DNA from: Flavobacteriales bacterium
GTDB lineage: Bacteria > Bacteroidota > Bacteroidia > Flavobacteriales_D > CAJJDF01
Assembly (NCBI GenBank): GCA_018609055.1
Contig: JABAYJ010000007.1
Location: 62,001-126,000, forward strand
Length of the DNA: 64,000 nt
Reading direction: 5' to 3'
In this document: positions 1 to 8,846 of the stretch, piece by piece
How the letters are laid out: the number at the start of each line of letters is the position of its first letter
Numbering within the stretch: position 1 is the first letter of the stretch
Made by a program: the position numbers and the translations under genes
The notes under the pieces: model-generated
What the model saw: the letters and a program-made list of their open reading frames with translations, nothing else
Database searches by the model: none
What the model was told of the DNA's origin: nothing

Positions 1-1
1 C

Positions 2-340
2 ACTTTTGAAAATAGAAATGTAAAAGTTAATCCTTTTGCAAAAAAGAAAAAAAAAGCTATTAACAATCCTGTAATAGATTTACATATAGAATACTTATTG
101 AACTCTCATGGGCACATGAATAACCATCAAATTGTGTTATATCAATTAGATGCATGCCGAAAAGAATTAGATAAGCATATTAAAGCCGGAACAACTCAAC
201 TAGTTATAATTCATGGAGTTGGAAAAGGAAGGTTGAAAGAAGAAGTTCGTTATTTACTACAAAGCTATCCCAATATAGAATACATGGATGAAAACTACTC
301 CCAAAAAGGAATTGGAGCAACTAAAGTGTTTATAAAATAA
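2..340 (+). CDS. Smr-domain protein (DUF2027 family), C-terminal part
   Basis: The frame is open from the window edge, so the start lies outside; only about 112 residues are present. The visible part is an Smr (small MutS-related) domain: a Lys-rich linker, then VIDLHIE near the start, an IHGVGKGRLKEE segment and a GATKVFIK end. This arrangement (basic linker, DLH, HGxGxGxLK, final G-A-T) is that of Bacteroidota DUF2027 proteins, which end in Smr. Smr domains bind or cleave nucleic acid in characterised proteins; the role here is unknown. The in-frame TTG at 98 and ATG at 116 are internal and would cut off the DLH motif. Confidence 0.85.
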   Translation, partial: TFENRNVKVNPFAKKKKKAINNPVIDLHIEYLLNSHGHMNNHQIVLYQLDACRKELDKHIKAGTTQLVIIHGVGKGRLKEEVRYLLQSYPNIEYMDENYSQKGIGATKVFIK

Positions 341-353
341 ACATTAATTAATA

Positions 354-382
354 TTGTATTTATTCGATTCTGTTTACTTTTG
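354..382 (+). promoter_or_regulatory. Bacteroidota-type promoter for the T9SS protein gene
   Basis: A TACTTTTG matches the TAnnTTTG -7 consensus at 375-382, with a TTG at 354-356, a spacing of 18. The start codon at 410 leaves a leader of roughly 20 nt. Confidence 0.6.
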
Positions 383-409
383 TATAAATATTAATCAAAA
401 ACAAACAAT

Positions 410-1780
410 ATGAAAAGAATAATTACTTTGCTAGCAGTAGCACTTACTGCAAATTTATCAATCTCTCAGGTGGTTTTCCAAAGTGACCTGTCTGCATGGG
501 ATACAGTTGGAAATCCAACAGATTTTTTTGGTGGAAGAACTAGTATTTCTGCAGCAAGTGTTACAGAAGTAACAACTGGAGCAATTCACGGAACTTCATT
601 TGCTAATATAATTAATTCAGGATCTGGTCACAAGAGATTGACTACTCAAGCAATTACAGTTGTGCCAGGTAGTACATACATTATTGAAATGTGGATTGCT
701 GGGACTGCAGCTGATTTAAGAGTTAATTATTATGATTTGACAAACTCTTCATATGGAACATATACTTCTTACCAAACTGTTTCTGGTACTGCTTTAACTA
801 AGTATACTGATTCAATAGTTGCCCCTGTTGGTTGTACTAGTATTGAGTACATTATGTCATTAAGAAATACTACTGCTTTAGGAATTGGCCTTGATTCAGT
901 TTCGATTTCTGGTGTAGTTGGACCCCCAGCACCTGCTTTGACTTATACTGCTAGAACTATTTACGAAGTTCAATATACTACTTCTGCATCAGGAGACTCT
1001 CCATTTGAAGATTCTTTAGTAGAGCTTACTGGAACTGTAACAGGAGTTTCAACTGACTCAAGAGCTGCTGGATATTTTATTCAAGATTCTGCTTCTGCTT
1101 GGAATGGTATTTTTATTGCTGACGGAAGAAATATTCCAACAAGAGGTGATATTGTAACTGTAAGTGGTGAGATAACAGAAAACTATGACAATACTCAAAT
1201 GAAGTCAATTGATACTATGATTCTTGTGTCTTCAGGAAATCCTGAGCCAGCTTCAATAACTTTAACAAGTGCTACGGCATCTGATGAAATGTATGAAGGA
1301 GTATTAGTAAAAGTATCTTCAGTAATGTGTGTGGATACAGTTGTAAGATATGGTGAGTGGCTTATGGCAGGATCTGGAATTGATACGTTAATGGTAGATG
1401 ATTTATTACTTGACACAACTTTTAACCCAGTTTTACACCAAGGTTATGATGTTACAGGAGTATTATTTTATTCTTTCAGCAACTTCAAAGTAGAGCCAAG
1501 AGATTCAGCTGATATAGTTCAAAACTTAACTATTTCATTATACGAATTAAACAAAACTCTTGAGTTTTCTGTTTATCCTAACCCTGTAAACGAAATGTTT
1601 ACTATTTCAGGAGTTAACTTAGAAAGAGCTGATATTTATACTACTACTGGGAAATTAGTAAAGTCTGTATCTCTTAATGCGATTAACACAATAGATGTTT
1701 CAGAATTATCTAATGGTGTATATGTTGTAAGAGTAATTTCAGGAGATAATGCTGGAGTTTCTAGATTTGTAAAGCAGTAA
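410..1780 (+). CDS. Secreted T9SS type A sorting-domain protein with OB-fold-like domain
   Basis: The 456-residue protein has a signal peptide (residues 1-19, ending near SISQ). A jelly-roll-like beta-rich domain spans about 25-170. A segment at about 185-370 resembles the OB-fold domain found in secreted Bacteroidota proteins (YEVQYTTSASGDSPF, then GYFIQDSASAWNGIFI). A Por_Secre_tail starts at VYPNPVNEMF and ends in RFVKQ, so export should be by the type IX secretion system. No catalytic residues are recognisable, and the ligand or substrate is unknown. The next gene is a paralogue in the same orientation, each with its own terminator. Confidence 0.85.
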   Translation: MKRIITLLAVALTANLSISQVVFQSDLSAWDTVGNPTDFFGGRTSISAASVTEVTTGAIHGTSFANIINSGSGHKRLTTQAITVVPGSTYIIEMWIAGTAADLRVNYYDLTNSSYGTYTSYQTVSGTALTKYTDSIVAPVGCTSIEYIMSLRNTTALGIGLDSVSISGVVGPPAPALTYTARTIYEVQYTTSASGDSPFEDSLVELTGTVTGVSTDSRAAGYFIQDSASAWNGIFIADGRNIPTRGDIVTVSGEITENYDNTQMKSIDTMILVSSGNPEPASITLTSATASDEMYEGVLVKVSSVMCVDTVVRYGEWLMAGSGIDTLMVDDLLLDTTFNPVLHQGYDVTGVLFYSFSNFKVEPRDSADIVQNLTISLYELNKTLEFSVYPNPVNEMFTISGVNLERADIYTTTGKLVKSVSLNAINTIDVSELSNGVYVVRVISGDNAGVSRFVKQ

Positions 1781-1804
1781 GCTTTCTGCACTATATATTT
1801 TTTA

Positions 1805-1838
1805 AAAATTGCTTGTGGATAACGCAAGCAATTTTTTT
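1805..1838 (+). terminator. Rho-independent terminator
   Basis: A 10-bp stem (AAATTGCTTG at 1806-1815 with CAAGCAATTT at 1825-1834) encloses a 9-nt loop and is followed by a T run. Loop and upper stem nearly match the terminator at 3281-3313. Confidence 0.9.
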
Positions 1839-1892
1839 ATGCCTTAAATTAAATATTATAGCTAAATTGTAGAATTATTTAATATCAACATT

Positions 1893-3260
1893 ATGAAAAA
1901 AACAATTACTCTAATTTGCTTATTATCAATAATAAGTTTTGCTAATGCACAAATAATTTTCCAAAGTACCTTTCAAAATTGGTCTAATGGAGTACCAATA
2001 AATTGGTTTGGATCAAGTTCAACAATTACAAACCCAAGTGTTTTGCAACAGTTTACAGGTTCAACTTATGGAACATACTTATGTGGATTATCTAATAGTG
2101 GTTCTTCTGGGTTAGGTCTTGCTACTCAATCACAAGTTGTAGTTGGAGGAACTAAATATAAGTTAGAAATAAATTTAGAAAGTAACATGGGCGATATGGC
2201 AATTGGTTACTATGATGTAACTAATTCAACTTATGGTCCTGTAAGTACTTATCGAAGTGCAGTATCTTCTTCTTCAGGAATATTAGTAGTTGATTCTTTA
2301 ACTGTTCCAGCAACTTGTTCCAGTGCTCAGTTTATTATTTATGCAAAGAACACTGCTGCTTTTGGTATCGGAAACATTGGAGTGAGCCTTGATAGAGTTA
2401 TTATAAGCGTTTTAGCTCCGTCTTCTCCATCTGTTCCTTCACCTTATAAGCCTCATAGTATTTATAATATTCAGTATACAACTGCAGCTAGTGGAAATTC
2501 CCCTTACAAAGATTCATTAGTTGAAACTCATGGAATAGTAACAGCAACATTTGCTAATGGATATTGGATTCAAGATTCTGCAAAAGCTTGGAATGGAATT
2601 TATGTTTTTGATAATACTAATACTCCAGCACAAGGAGACGATATTCTAATAAGAGCGCAGGTTGATGAGTTTTTTAGTTTAACAGAACTAAAAACTGTAG
2701 ATACAGTAATTACTCTTTCATCTGGAAATTCTTTACCAACTCCAATATCTATAACAGCAGGAGAATTAGATTCTGAAGAGAAATACGAAGGAGTTTTATG
2801 TAAAACATCTAATGTTACTTGTACAAATCCTTCTGCAGGAAATGGAGAATGGTTGATTTCAAGTCCAACTGATACTGCAATAGTTGATGACTTATTTTAT
2901 GCTTTTACACCAATTTTGTCATCAGTGTATAACGTTACAGGAATAGTACATTATAGTTTTGGAGATTATAAAATTGAGCCTAGATATTCTTTTGATGTAG
3001 TGAGAGTTTCTTCAGTTTCTATAAACGAAGATGAAAAATTAGCATTTACTGTATTTCCAAATCCAATAACTGATAGGTTTACAATTTCGGGTGAAAGTCT
3101 TGAAAGAGCTGAAATTTATACTGCTACCGGAAAGCTTGTAAAGTCAATAACACTTTATAATAGTAGAGAAGTTAGTACTTCTGAATTATCAAACGGAATA
3201 TATTTTGTTAAAGTATATTCAGGAAATGAATCTGCTGTTTCAAGAATTGTAAAACAGTAA
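1893..3260 (+). CDS. Secreted T9SS type A sorting-domain protein, tandem paralogue
   Basis: The 455-residue protein has the same layout as the gene at 410: signal peptide (residues 1-19, ending ANAQ), beta-rich N domain, OB-fold-like domain (YNIQYTTAASGNSPY, then GYWIQDSAKAWNGIYV) and a T9SS tail (VFPNPITDRFTISGESLERA) ending RIVKQ. The two products align end to end, so a tandem duplication is the simplest explanation. The N-terminal domains have diverged most and the sorting tails least. Function is unknown; both are probably surface-attached or released. Confidence 0.85.
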   Translation: MKKTITLICLLSIISFANAQIIFQSTFQNWSNGVPINWFGSSSTITNPSVLQQFTGSTYGTYLCGLSNSGSSGLGLATQSQVVVGGTKYKLEINLESNMGDMAIGYYDVTNSTYGPVSTYRSAVSSSSGILVVDSLTVPATCSSAQFIIYAKNTAAFGIGNIGVSLDRVIISVLAPSSPSVPSPYKPHSIYNIQYTTAASGNSPYKDSLVETHGIVTATFANGYWIQDSAKAWNGIYVFDNTNTPAQGDDILIRAQVDEFFSLTELKTVDTVITLSSGNSLPTPISITAGELDSEEKYEGVLCKTSNVTCTNPSAGNGEWLISSPTDTAIVDDLFYAFTPILSSVYNVTGIVHYSFGDYKIEPRYSFDVVRVSSVSINEDEKLAFTVFPNPITDRFTISGESLERAEIYTATGKLVKSITLYNSREVSTSELSNGIYFVKVYSGNESAVSRIVKQ

Positions 3261-3280
3261 TACGGTATTATTCTTTATAA

Positions 3281-3313
3281 AAAGTGCTTGTGGATAACAC
3301 AAGCACTTTTTTT
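3281..3313 (+). terminator. Rho-independent terminator
   Basis: A 10-bp stem (AAAGTGCTTG at 3281-3290 with CAAGCACTTT at 3300-3309) has the loop TGGATAACA and a T run. It is a near copy of the terminator after the upstream paralogue. Confidence 0.9.
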
Positions 3314-3335
3314 ATGGAAAAGAGTTAGGAACTCT

Positions 3336-3343
3336 TAACTTTG
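3336..3343 (+). promoter_or_regulatory. -7 promoter element of the aspartokinase gene
   Basis: TAACTTTG matches TAnnTTTG exactly and ends only 4 nt before the ATG at 3348. Initiation a few nucleotides downstream would give a leaderless or nearly leaderless mRNA. I see no clear -33 TTG at the best spacing. Confidence 0.6.
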
Positions 3344-3347
3344 AGCC

Positions 3348-4595
3348 ATGAAAGTATTTAAGTTTGGTGGAGCATCCGTAAAAGATGCTGAATCAGTGAA
3401 AAATATCGCTAGTATTTTGGCTAACTATCAGGATGATAAATTGATAGTAGTAGTTTCTGCAATGGGAAAGATGACCAATGCTTTTGAATGGCTTATTAAC
3501 TCATATTGTTATAGCCCAAATAAAGTGAGGCAGTCGTTAAATGAGATTGTCGATTTTCATAATACTATTCTTTGGGAGCTATTTCCAGATAAAGGACATA
3601 AAGTTTATATAGCTGTAAATGAATTGCTGTTTCAATTAGAAGAAGTTTTAGATAAAAGTTATTCTAATGATTATGATCAAGCTTACGATAGTTTAGTTGG
3701 TTATGGTGAGTTAATTTCAACAACAATTATTAGTCATTATTTAAATTCTAATGGAGTTGAGAATGACTGGTTGGATGTTAGAAAGGTTATTAAAACTAAC
3801 TCTGATTTTAGACAAGCTAAGATTGATTGGGAAGGAACACAAACCAATATTAATAAGCTTAACGATAGTAAAATCATTATTTCTCAAGGATTTATAGGAA
3901 GTGATTCTGAAGGAAGTACAACAACTCTAGGAAGAGAAGGTTCCGATTTTTCGGCAGCTATTTTTGGTTATTGTACCAATGCACAAAGTGTTACGATATG
4001 GAAAGATGTAGCAGGTGTTCTTAATGCTGATCCAAAACACTTTCCAGATGCTATCAAGATTGACAAAATGAGCTACAGAGAAGCTATTGAACTTAGTTAC
4101 TATGGCGCTACTGTAATTCATCCTAAAACGATAAAACCACTGGAGAATAAGCTGATTCCATTGTATGTGAAATCATTTTTAAATCCTGAAGATGAAGGGA
4201 CAGTTGTTCAAAAATCAACTAGTCACGACAAGCTATTGCCTTCTTACATTTTTATCAAGGATCAAATACTGGTTTCCATATCTCCAAAAGACTTTTCTTT
4301 TATAGCCGAAGACAATATGAGCTTTATATTCGCTAAACTTGCAGAAGCAAAAATTAAAGTGAATTTAATACAGAACTCAGCATTGAGTTTTTCTGTTTGT
4401 TTTAAGAACGAAGAGAAGAAAGTAGAGAGCCTATTTAATGCTTTAGAAAACTCATTTGAAGTGAAGTATAACGACAAAGTAACATTGCTTACTATTCGCC
4501 ATTTTACTGAAGAAATACTAGATAAAATGACTGTTGACAAAACAGTGTTTATAGAACAGAAATCAAGAAATTCCGCTAGGTTCGTCCTAAGATAA
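3348..4595 (+). CDS. lysC: Aspartate kinase
   Basis: This enzyme phosphorylates L-aspartate, the first committed step towards lysine, threonine, methionine and diaminopimelate. The amino-acid kinase domain begins with KFGGASVKD (residues 5-13) and contains TTTLGREGSDFSAA at about 191-204 and the conserved IWKDVAGVLNADP. About 110 C-terminal residues should form the ACT region for allosteric control. At 415 residues it is a monofunctional enzyme, not fused to homoserine dehydrogenase. The ABC-F gene starts 2 nt after its stop, so the two are probably co-transcribed. The symbol reflects function; I cannot tell the isoenzyme class. Confidence 0.92.
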   Translation: MKVFKFGGASVKDAESVKNIASILANYQDDKLIVVVSAMGKMTNAFEWLINSYCYSPNKVRQSLNEIVDFHNTILWELFPDKGHKVYIAVNELLFQLEEVLDKSYSNDYDQAYDSLVGYGELISTTIISHYLNSNGVENDWLDVRKVIKTNSDFRQAKIDWEGTQTNINKLNDSKIIISQGFIGSDSEGSTTTLGREGSDFSAAIFGYCTNAQSVTIWKDVAGVLNADPKHFPDAIKIDKMSYREAIELSYYGATVIHPKTIKPLENKLIPLYVKSFLNPEDEGTVVQKSTSHDKLLPSYIFIKDQILVSISPKDFSFIAEDNMSFIFAKLAEAKIKVNLIQNSALSFSVCFKNEEKKVESLFNALENSFEVKYNDKVTLLTIRHFTEEILDKMTVDKTVFIEQKSRNSARFVLR

Positions 4596-4597
4596 TT

Positions 4598-6487
4598 ATG
4601 AATTACGTATCCATAGAAAATATATCCAAATCCTTTGGTGTCAGAGTACTTTTTGATGAAGTAACTTTTGGTATTGACAAAGGAGATAAAATAGCTTTAG
4701 TTGCCAAAAATGGTACTGGAAAATCTACTCTGTTAAAGATAATTTGCGGATTAGAAACTCCAGATACCGGACAAGTTATCATGAGAAATGATACGACTAT
4801 TGGTTTTTTAGATCAGGCAGATTCATTTGAAAAATATGAAACTATTAAAGATTATATTTTTGATTCTCCTAAGTTTAAAATTGTTCAAGAATACGAAGAA
4901 TTAGCAATAAACGCTCCAGAATCTAATGAGTTTCAGGATGCAATGGAAGAGATGAACCGAATAGGAGGTTGGGATGCAGAGCAACAAGCTCAAAAGATTC
5001 TTTCTGTACTTGGTCATCATGATTTTGATAGAAGTGTAAAGAAAATGTCTGGAGGAGAGCACAAAAGACTTGCCCTTGCCAAGGTTTTATTGAACGACCC
5101 AGATGTATTGATTTTGGATGAGCCAACTAACCACTTGGATTTGGACATGATTGAATGGTTGGAGGAATATCTTTCGCAAAAGAACCTTACCATGTTTATG
5201 GTAACTCACGACAGGTATTTTTTAGAAGCTATTTGTTCGGAAATTATAGAATTGGATGGTGGAGAATGTTACCGATACAAAGGAAATTACTCTTATTATT
5301 TAGAGAAAAGAGCAGAGCGTTTTGCTAGTGACCAAACTACTATTGACAAGGCTAAAAACCTGATGAAAAAGGAGTTAGAATGGTTGAGAAGACAGCCAAA
5401 AGCAAGAGGGACTAAACAAAAGGCAAGGGTAGATGCTTTTGATGGAATAAAAGAAGCAGCAACCAAAAAGATTGATAATTCTAAACTGGAATTAAAAGTT
5501 CTTTCAACCAGATTGGGAACTAAAATTCTAGAATTTCATAATGTTACCAAGAGTTTTGATGATAATATCATGCTAGATAAATTCAGCTACAATTTTAAAC
5601 GACACGAAAAAATAGGAATTGTAGGAAAGAATGGAGTAGGGAAGACCACTTTTATCAACATGATAATGGGTGAATTGGAGACTGATGGTGGTAAAATTGT
5701 AACTGGTGACACAGTTAAGTTTGGTTATTACAACCAAAAGGGAATGACTTTTAAAGATGGAAAAAAAGTAATTGATATTGTTAAAGATATTGCTGAAGCT
5801 ATTCCCTTGGAAAAAGGAAAGTCAATTACAGCTGCACAGTTATTGGAGAAGTTTTTCTTTCCAAAAGACATGCATTATCAACAAGTACAATTGTTGAGTG
5901 GAGGAGAAAAAAAGAGACTTTATCTACTTACTATCTTATTAGAAAATCCTAATTTCTTAATTCTTGATGAGCCAACTAATGACTTGGATATTTATACAAT
6001 ACAAGCTCTAGAGAACTTTTTAGATTTATTTCAGGGTTGCTTAATTGTGATTTCTCACGATAGGTATTTTATTGATAAAGTGTGTGATCACATATTCTAT
6101 TTTAAAGGAGAAGGAAAAATTAAAGACATACTGGGTAACTACACAAAATACCGTGAGTTATTAATGGCTGACAATGAAAATCAGAAATCTGCGGCTAGAA
6201 TTGAAAAGTCGACTAGAGCAGAAAAGTATGAAGTCCCTTCAGATACTAAAGAGTATAAAACTAAACCTGCAATTAGTAATAATAAGAGAAAAGAGTTCAT
6301 GAAACTCGAAGATCAAATTGCTAAACTAGAAGTAAAGAAAAAGGACATCACTGAGAAAATGTATGATGCAAGTTTAACTCCAGATGCTTTACAAAAACTA
6401 GCAGACGAACTAAAAGAAGCGAGCGAAACCTTAGATGAAAAATCTATGGCATGGCTAGAGATTGCTGAAATGATGGAAGGGGAGTAG
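4598..6487 (+). CDS. ABC-F family ATPase (Uup-like)
   Basis: Two ABC cassettes in one 629-residue chain with no membrane segment define the ABC-F family, whose members act on the ribosome. Cassette 1 has Walker A AKNGTGKST (about 36-44), signature MSGGEHKR and LILDEPTNHLD. Cassette 2 has GKNGVGKTT (about 342), LSGGEKKR and LILDEPTNDLD. A charged linker with RRQPKARGTKQKAR lies between them, and residues 560-629 look like the coiled-coil C-terminal domain of Uup-type proteins. The first Walker A begins with Ala rather than Gly. There is no sign that it is an antibiotic-resistance type. Confidence 0.88.
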   Translation: MNYVSIENISKSFGVRVLFDEVTFGIDKGDKIALVAKNGTGKSTLLKIICGLETPDTGQVIMRNDTTIGFLDQADSFEKYETIKDYIFDSPKFKIVQEYEELAINAPESNEFQDAMEEMNRIGGWDAEQQAQKILSVLGHHDFDRSVKKMSGGEHKRLALAKVLLNDPDVLILDEPTNHLDLDMIEWLEEYLSQKNLTMFMVTHDRYFLEAICSEIIELDGGECYRYKGNYSYYLEKRAERFASDQTTIDKAKNLMKKELEWLRRQPKARGTKQKARVDAFDGIKEAATKKIDNSKLELKVLSTRLGTKILEFHNVTKSFDDNIMLDKFSYNFKRHEKIGIVGKNGVGKTTFINMIMGELETDGGKIVTGDTVKFGYYNQKGMTFKDGKKVIDIVKDIAEAIPLEKGKSITAAQLLEKFFFPKDMHYQQVQLLSGGEKKRLYLLTILLENPNFLILDEPTNDLDIYTIQALENFLDLFQGCLIVISHDRYFIDKVCDHIFYFKGEGKIKDILGNYTKYRELLMADNENQKSAARIEKSTRAEKYEVPSDTKEYKTKPAISNNKRKEFMKLEDQIAKLEVKKKDITEKMYDASLTPDALQKLADELKEASETLDEKSMAWLEIAEMMEGE

Positions 6488-6508
6488 TCGTTTTATATTC
6501 ATTAAACC

Positions 6509-6539
6509 TTTGACAGTCAAACTATTTGTTATAGATTTG
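6509..6539 (+). promoter_or_regulatory. Bacteroidota-type promoter
   Basis: TTTG at 6509-6512 and TAGATTTG at 6532-6539 are separated by 19 nt, a complete -33/-7 match. It lies 25 nt upstream of the ATG at 6565. Confidence 0.7.
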
Positions 6540-6564
6540 TCTTAATACATTCAAAATAAAACTT

Positions 6565-7347
6565 ATGAAAAAAACTATCCTATTTATAGCCTTTGTTCTT
6601 TTTAGTATTGTTGGTATTAGCCAAGCAACTGAAAGAACTTTTTATCTTAAAAATGGTTCAGTGATTACTGGAGTTGTAATTGAAGAGATTCCAGGAAAGC
6701 AATATAAAGTTAAAACAACTGATGGTAATATTTTCGTTTGGAAAGCAGATGAAATAGAAAAAATAGTTTTAGCTCCAATAGAAGTTAAAACTAAGGAAAA
6801 AGAAGAGTTTGATGTAAACAAGCTAGCTTTTTATAGTCTAAATGAACTTTCATTAGGAGCAATGATAGAAGAAACAACTACCTATAATGTTGGACTGGGA
6901 TCAATAAATGGTGTATGTTTTAATAACCAATTTTCATTAGGTATTGGCGTAGATATTCAATTGTCAGGGTTTGGTAATTTTGTCCCTATCTATTCAGATA
7001 TACGATTGAATTTTTCTTAATCTCCAAAAACATTTTTCACTTACATTAATGCAGGAATTGCAATTAGTGGAAGAAGTGAAAATATAACTGTTGTAGAGCC
7101 ATCTTGGGGAGGATCAAGTATTTATCAGAAAGCAATAAAGTATGAAAATGGTTTTTATGGTAGAATAGGGTTTGGTTATAAATCAAGTATTTCCGATAAG
7201 TTTGATGCAGATGTTTCTGTTTTCTACACAGCACATTCATATTCTGCAAGTGGATGGTTATACAGTAATGTATACTTTAATGTAGAAGGAATTTATTCTT
7301 TAGTTGGAGTTAAATTAAGAGTAAGCTTAAATAAAAAAATTAAGTAA
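6565..7347 (+). pseudogene. Beta-barrel-like secreted protein gene with in-frame TAA
   Basis: The ATG-started frame encodes a signal peptide (MKKTILFIAFVLFSIVGISQ) and a domain with alternating beta-strand pattern, then meets TAA at 7018-7020 after 151 residues. Beyond that stop the same frame continues without interruption for another 108 codons (SPKTFFTYINAGIAISG onward, then FYGRIGFGYKSSISDKF) to TAA at 7345-7347, with the same strand-and-turn character. Read through, it would be an ordinary outer-membrane protein of about 260 residues. Its promoter is intact. A nonsense mutation or a base-calling error fits best; a genuine 151-residue product is less likely. Confidence 0.75.
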
Positions 7348-7923
7348 TTATTTCCAATTCCAAATGTACCTAAACTCAACTCCTGGAGTAGTTTTATAGA
7401 ATGAGTCATTGTTTTTGGTTAAGTTCAAAAAACCACTATAACCTATTGAAAATCCCCACATATCGAAGGCAATTCCATATTTGGTATATAAATCTTTAAA
7501 ATCAGTAGAGACTCCCAAAGTTCCATTTATTCCTAAAGGAAAAATAAGAAAACTACCTCCAATTCCTCCTGTAACTCCAAGGTTTAGCATCAATGCTGAT
7601 GCTCCGTCATTTGCTTTGTATAATTGAGTTTCACCTATAGTATTTGCTATATTATATTCAAGACCAATAAATGGAGCTGAAAAATAATTCCAAGTAGTAA
7701 TTATTGGAAGTCCACCCCAATCTGTTATATCCAAGTCACCATCTGCTAAGCTTATTGAAATCCCAATATTATGTATATTTACAGAGTCATTTCCATTAAC
7801 TAAATCAAGATTGGATTTATAGGATATAATTGGTGCAATATCAGAAATAAACACCCATTTTTTTAGTTGAGAGGTTGCATTAAGACTTGTTAAAATGTAT
7901 ATGAGAATTAATAAATGTTTCAT
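7348..7923 (-). CDS. Predicted outer-membrane/periplasmic protein, unknown function
   Basis: The 191-residue protein has a signal peptide (MKHLLILIYILTSLNATSQ) and then short amphipathic strands rich in Gly, Tyr and Asn, ending in FRYIWNWK. This suggests a small outer-membrane beta-barrel. I do not recognise the family. It converges with the decayed barrel gene at 6565, their ends touching at 7347/7348, and no terminator hairpin is visible between them. The start follows the signal peptide. Confidence 0.6.
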   Translation of the reverse strand: MKHLLILIYILTSLNATSQLKKWVFISDIAPIISYKSNLDLVNGNDSVNIHNIGISISLADGDLDITDWGGLPIITTWNYFSAPFIGLEYNIANTIGETQLYKANDGASALMLNLGVTGGIGGSFLIFPLGINGTLGVSTDFKDLYTKYGIAFDMWGFSIGYSGFLNLTKNNDSFYKTTPGVEFRYIWNWK

Positions 7924-8337
7924 TACAGAAAATATTAATTTCTAAAGTTAAAAATAAAACTTTGCCCCAGAACTATGAATCATACTTTTTGAGAAAGCAT
8001 TATTAGAATTTATTTCTAACAATATTATAATCCTGAGGGTAGGTTTATATCAAAACATCAATAATTTAAAAACCAAAGAATAAAATTGATGCTCTGATAG
8101 TTTAATGTAGTTTTTTCAGTTTTAAACTAAAAACCGAAGGAATATCTATAACCCATTGTTTTGCAATGGAAAGAATGAGTATAATCTCTAACCTGGAAAT
8201 TACTCCAATCCAAATTACTAAATTAAAAAAGTAGTAGCTCTCATGAGTTAATACCAGCTCACTAAGGAATAGTAATAATAGAATACTCCATCACTTACTA
8301 TAGTGTTGATCTCTTCTACTACACACTTATCTGGTTG

Positions 8338-8350
8338 TTGTGTAATGTTT
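8338..8350. repeat. 13-bp direct repeat, copy 1
   Basis: TTGTGTAATGTTT occurs here and again at 8834-8846, just outside the two ends of the 8349-8813 gene; this copy overlaps that gene's stop codon by two bases. Confidence 0.5.
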
Positions 8351-8813
8351 ATCTTCTCCCTAGTCTCCATCTGTATCCGAAATTAAGAATCGCTGTTGAT
8401 CCAAATGATAATGGAGAATCATCAAGTGGGTTATATTCAATGGATACAATAGGATATCCTTTTCTTCCTCCCATAAAACTAGATTGCAAGTAGAGATTAA
8501 ATGGGAATGGTCTTACTCCGACGATTACTTTAGTATTATTAAACTTTTTACCTATTCCCAATTTACCAGTAACAATTGATGGTAACGCAAATCCTGCTTC
8601 ATATTCAAAAATAAAATTATTGTCATTGATATGTGTTCTTCCCCAAAGAACTGAAGTTCCCGGTAAAAATCCCTGGGCATAATAATTATCATTAATATAG
8701 GCTATACCAAAATTCCATTCTATAAAAGAATTCCTTGATTTTCCCTGGGCATCACTGTTACCAGATAAAAGTAAGGATAATGCGATTAGTATTGTTAGTG
8801 TTGTTTTTTTCAT
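8349..8813 (-). CDS. Small predicted outer-membrane protein inside the insertion
   Basis: The 154-residue protein has a signal peptide (MKKTTLTILIALSLLLSGNS, cleaved near SDAQ) and a beta-rich mature part with paired aromatic strands (WNFGIAYINDNYYAQGF, then AILNFGYRWRLGRR at the end). It is probably a small outer-membrane barrel. I do not recognise the family. It sits within the segment that splits the phosphatidyltransferase gene, so it probably arrived by a rearrangement or insertion. Codon use and base composition look like the neighbours, so a distant donor is not indicated. Confidence 0.6.
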   Translation of the reverse strand: MKKTTLTILIALSLLLSGNSDAQGKSRNSFIEWNFGIAYINDNYYAQGFLPGTSVLWGRTHINDNNFIFEYEAGFALPSIVTGKLGIGKKFNNTKVIVGVRPFPFNLYLQSSFMGGRKGYPIVSIEYNPLDDSPLSFGSTAILNFGYRWRLGRR

Positions 8814-8833
8814 AATATTTATTTTTTAATTAA

Positions 8834-8846
8834 TTGTGTAATGTTT
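8834..8846. repeat. 13-bp direct repeat, copy 2
   Basis: Perfect second copy of TTGTGTAATGTTT, 496 bp from the first and upstream of the small gene's start codon. Confidence 0.5.

Noticed and set aside
4690..4735. Ala in place of Gly at the start of the first Walker A of the ABC-F protein as a disabled site
   Set aside because: The rest of the motif (NGTGKST) and the signature and Walker B are intact; the first Gly tolerates change in this family.
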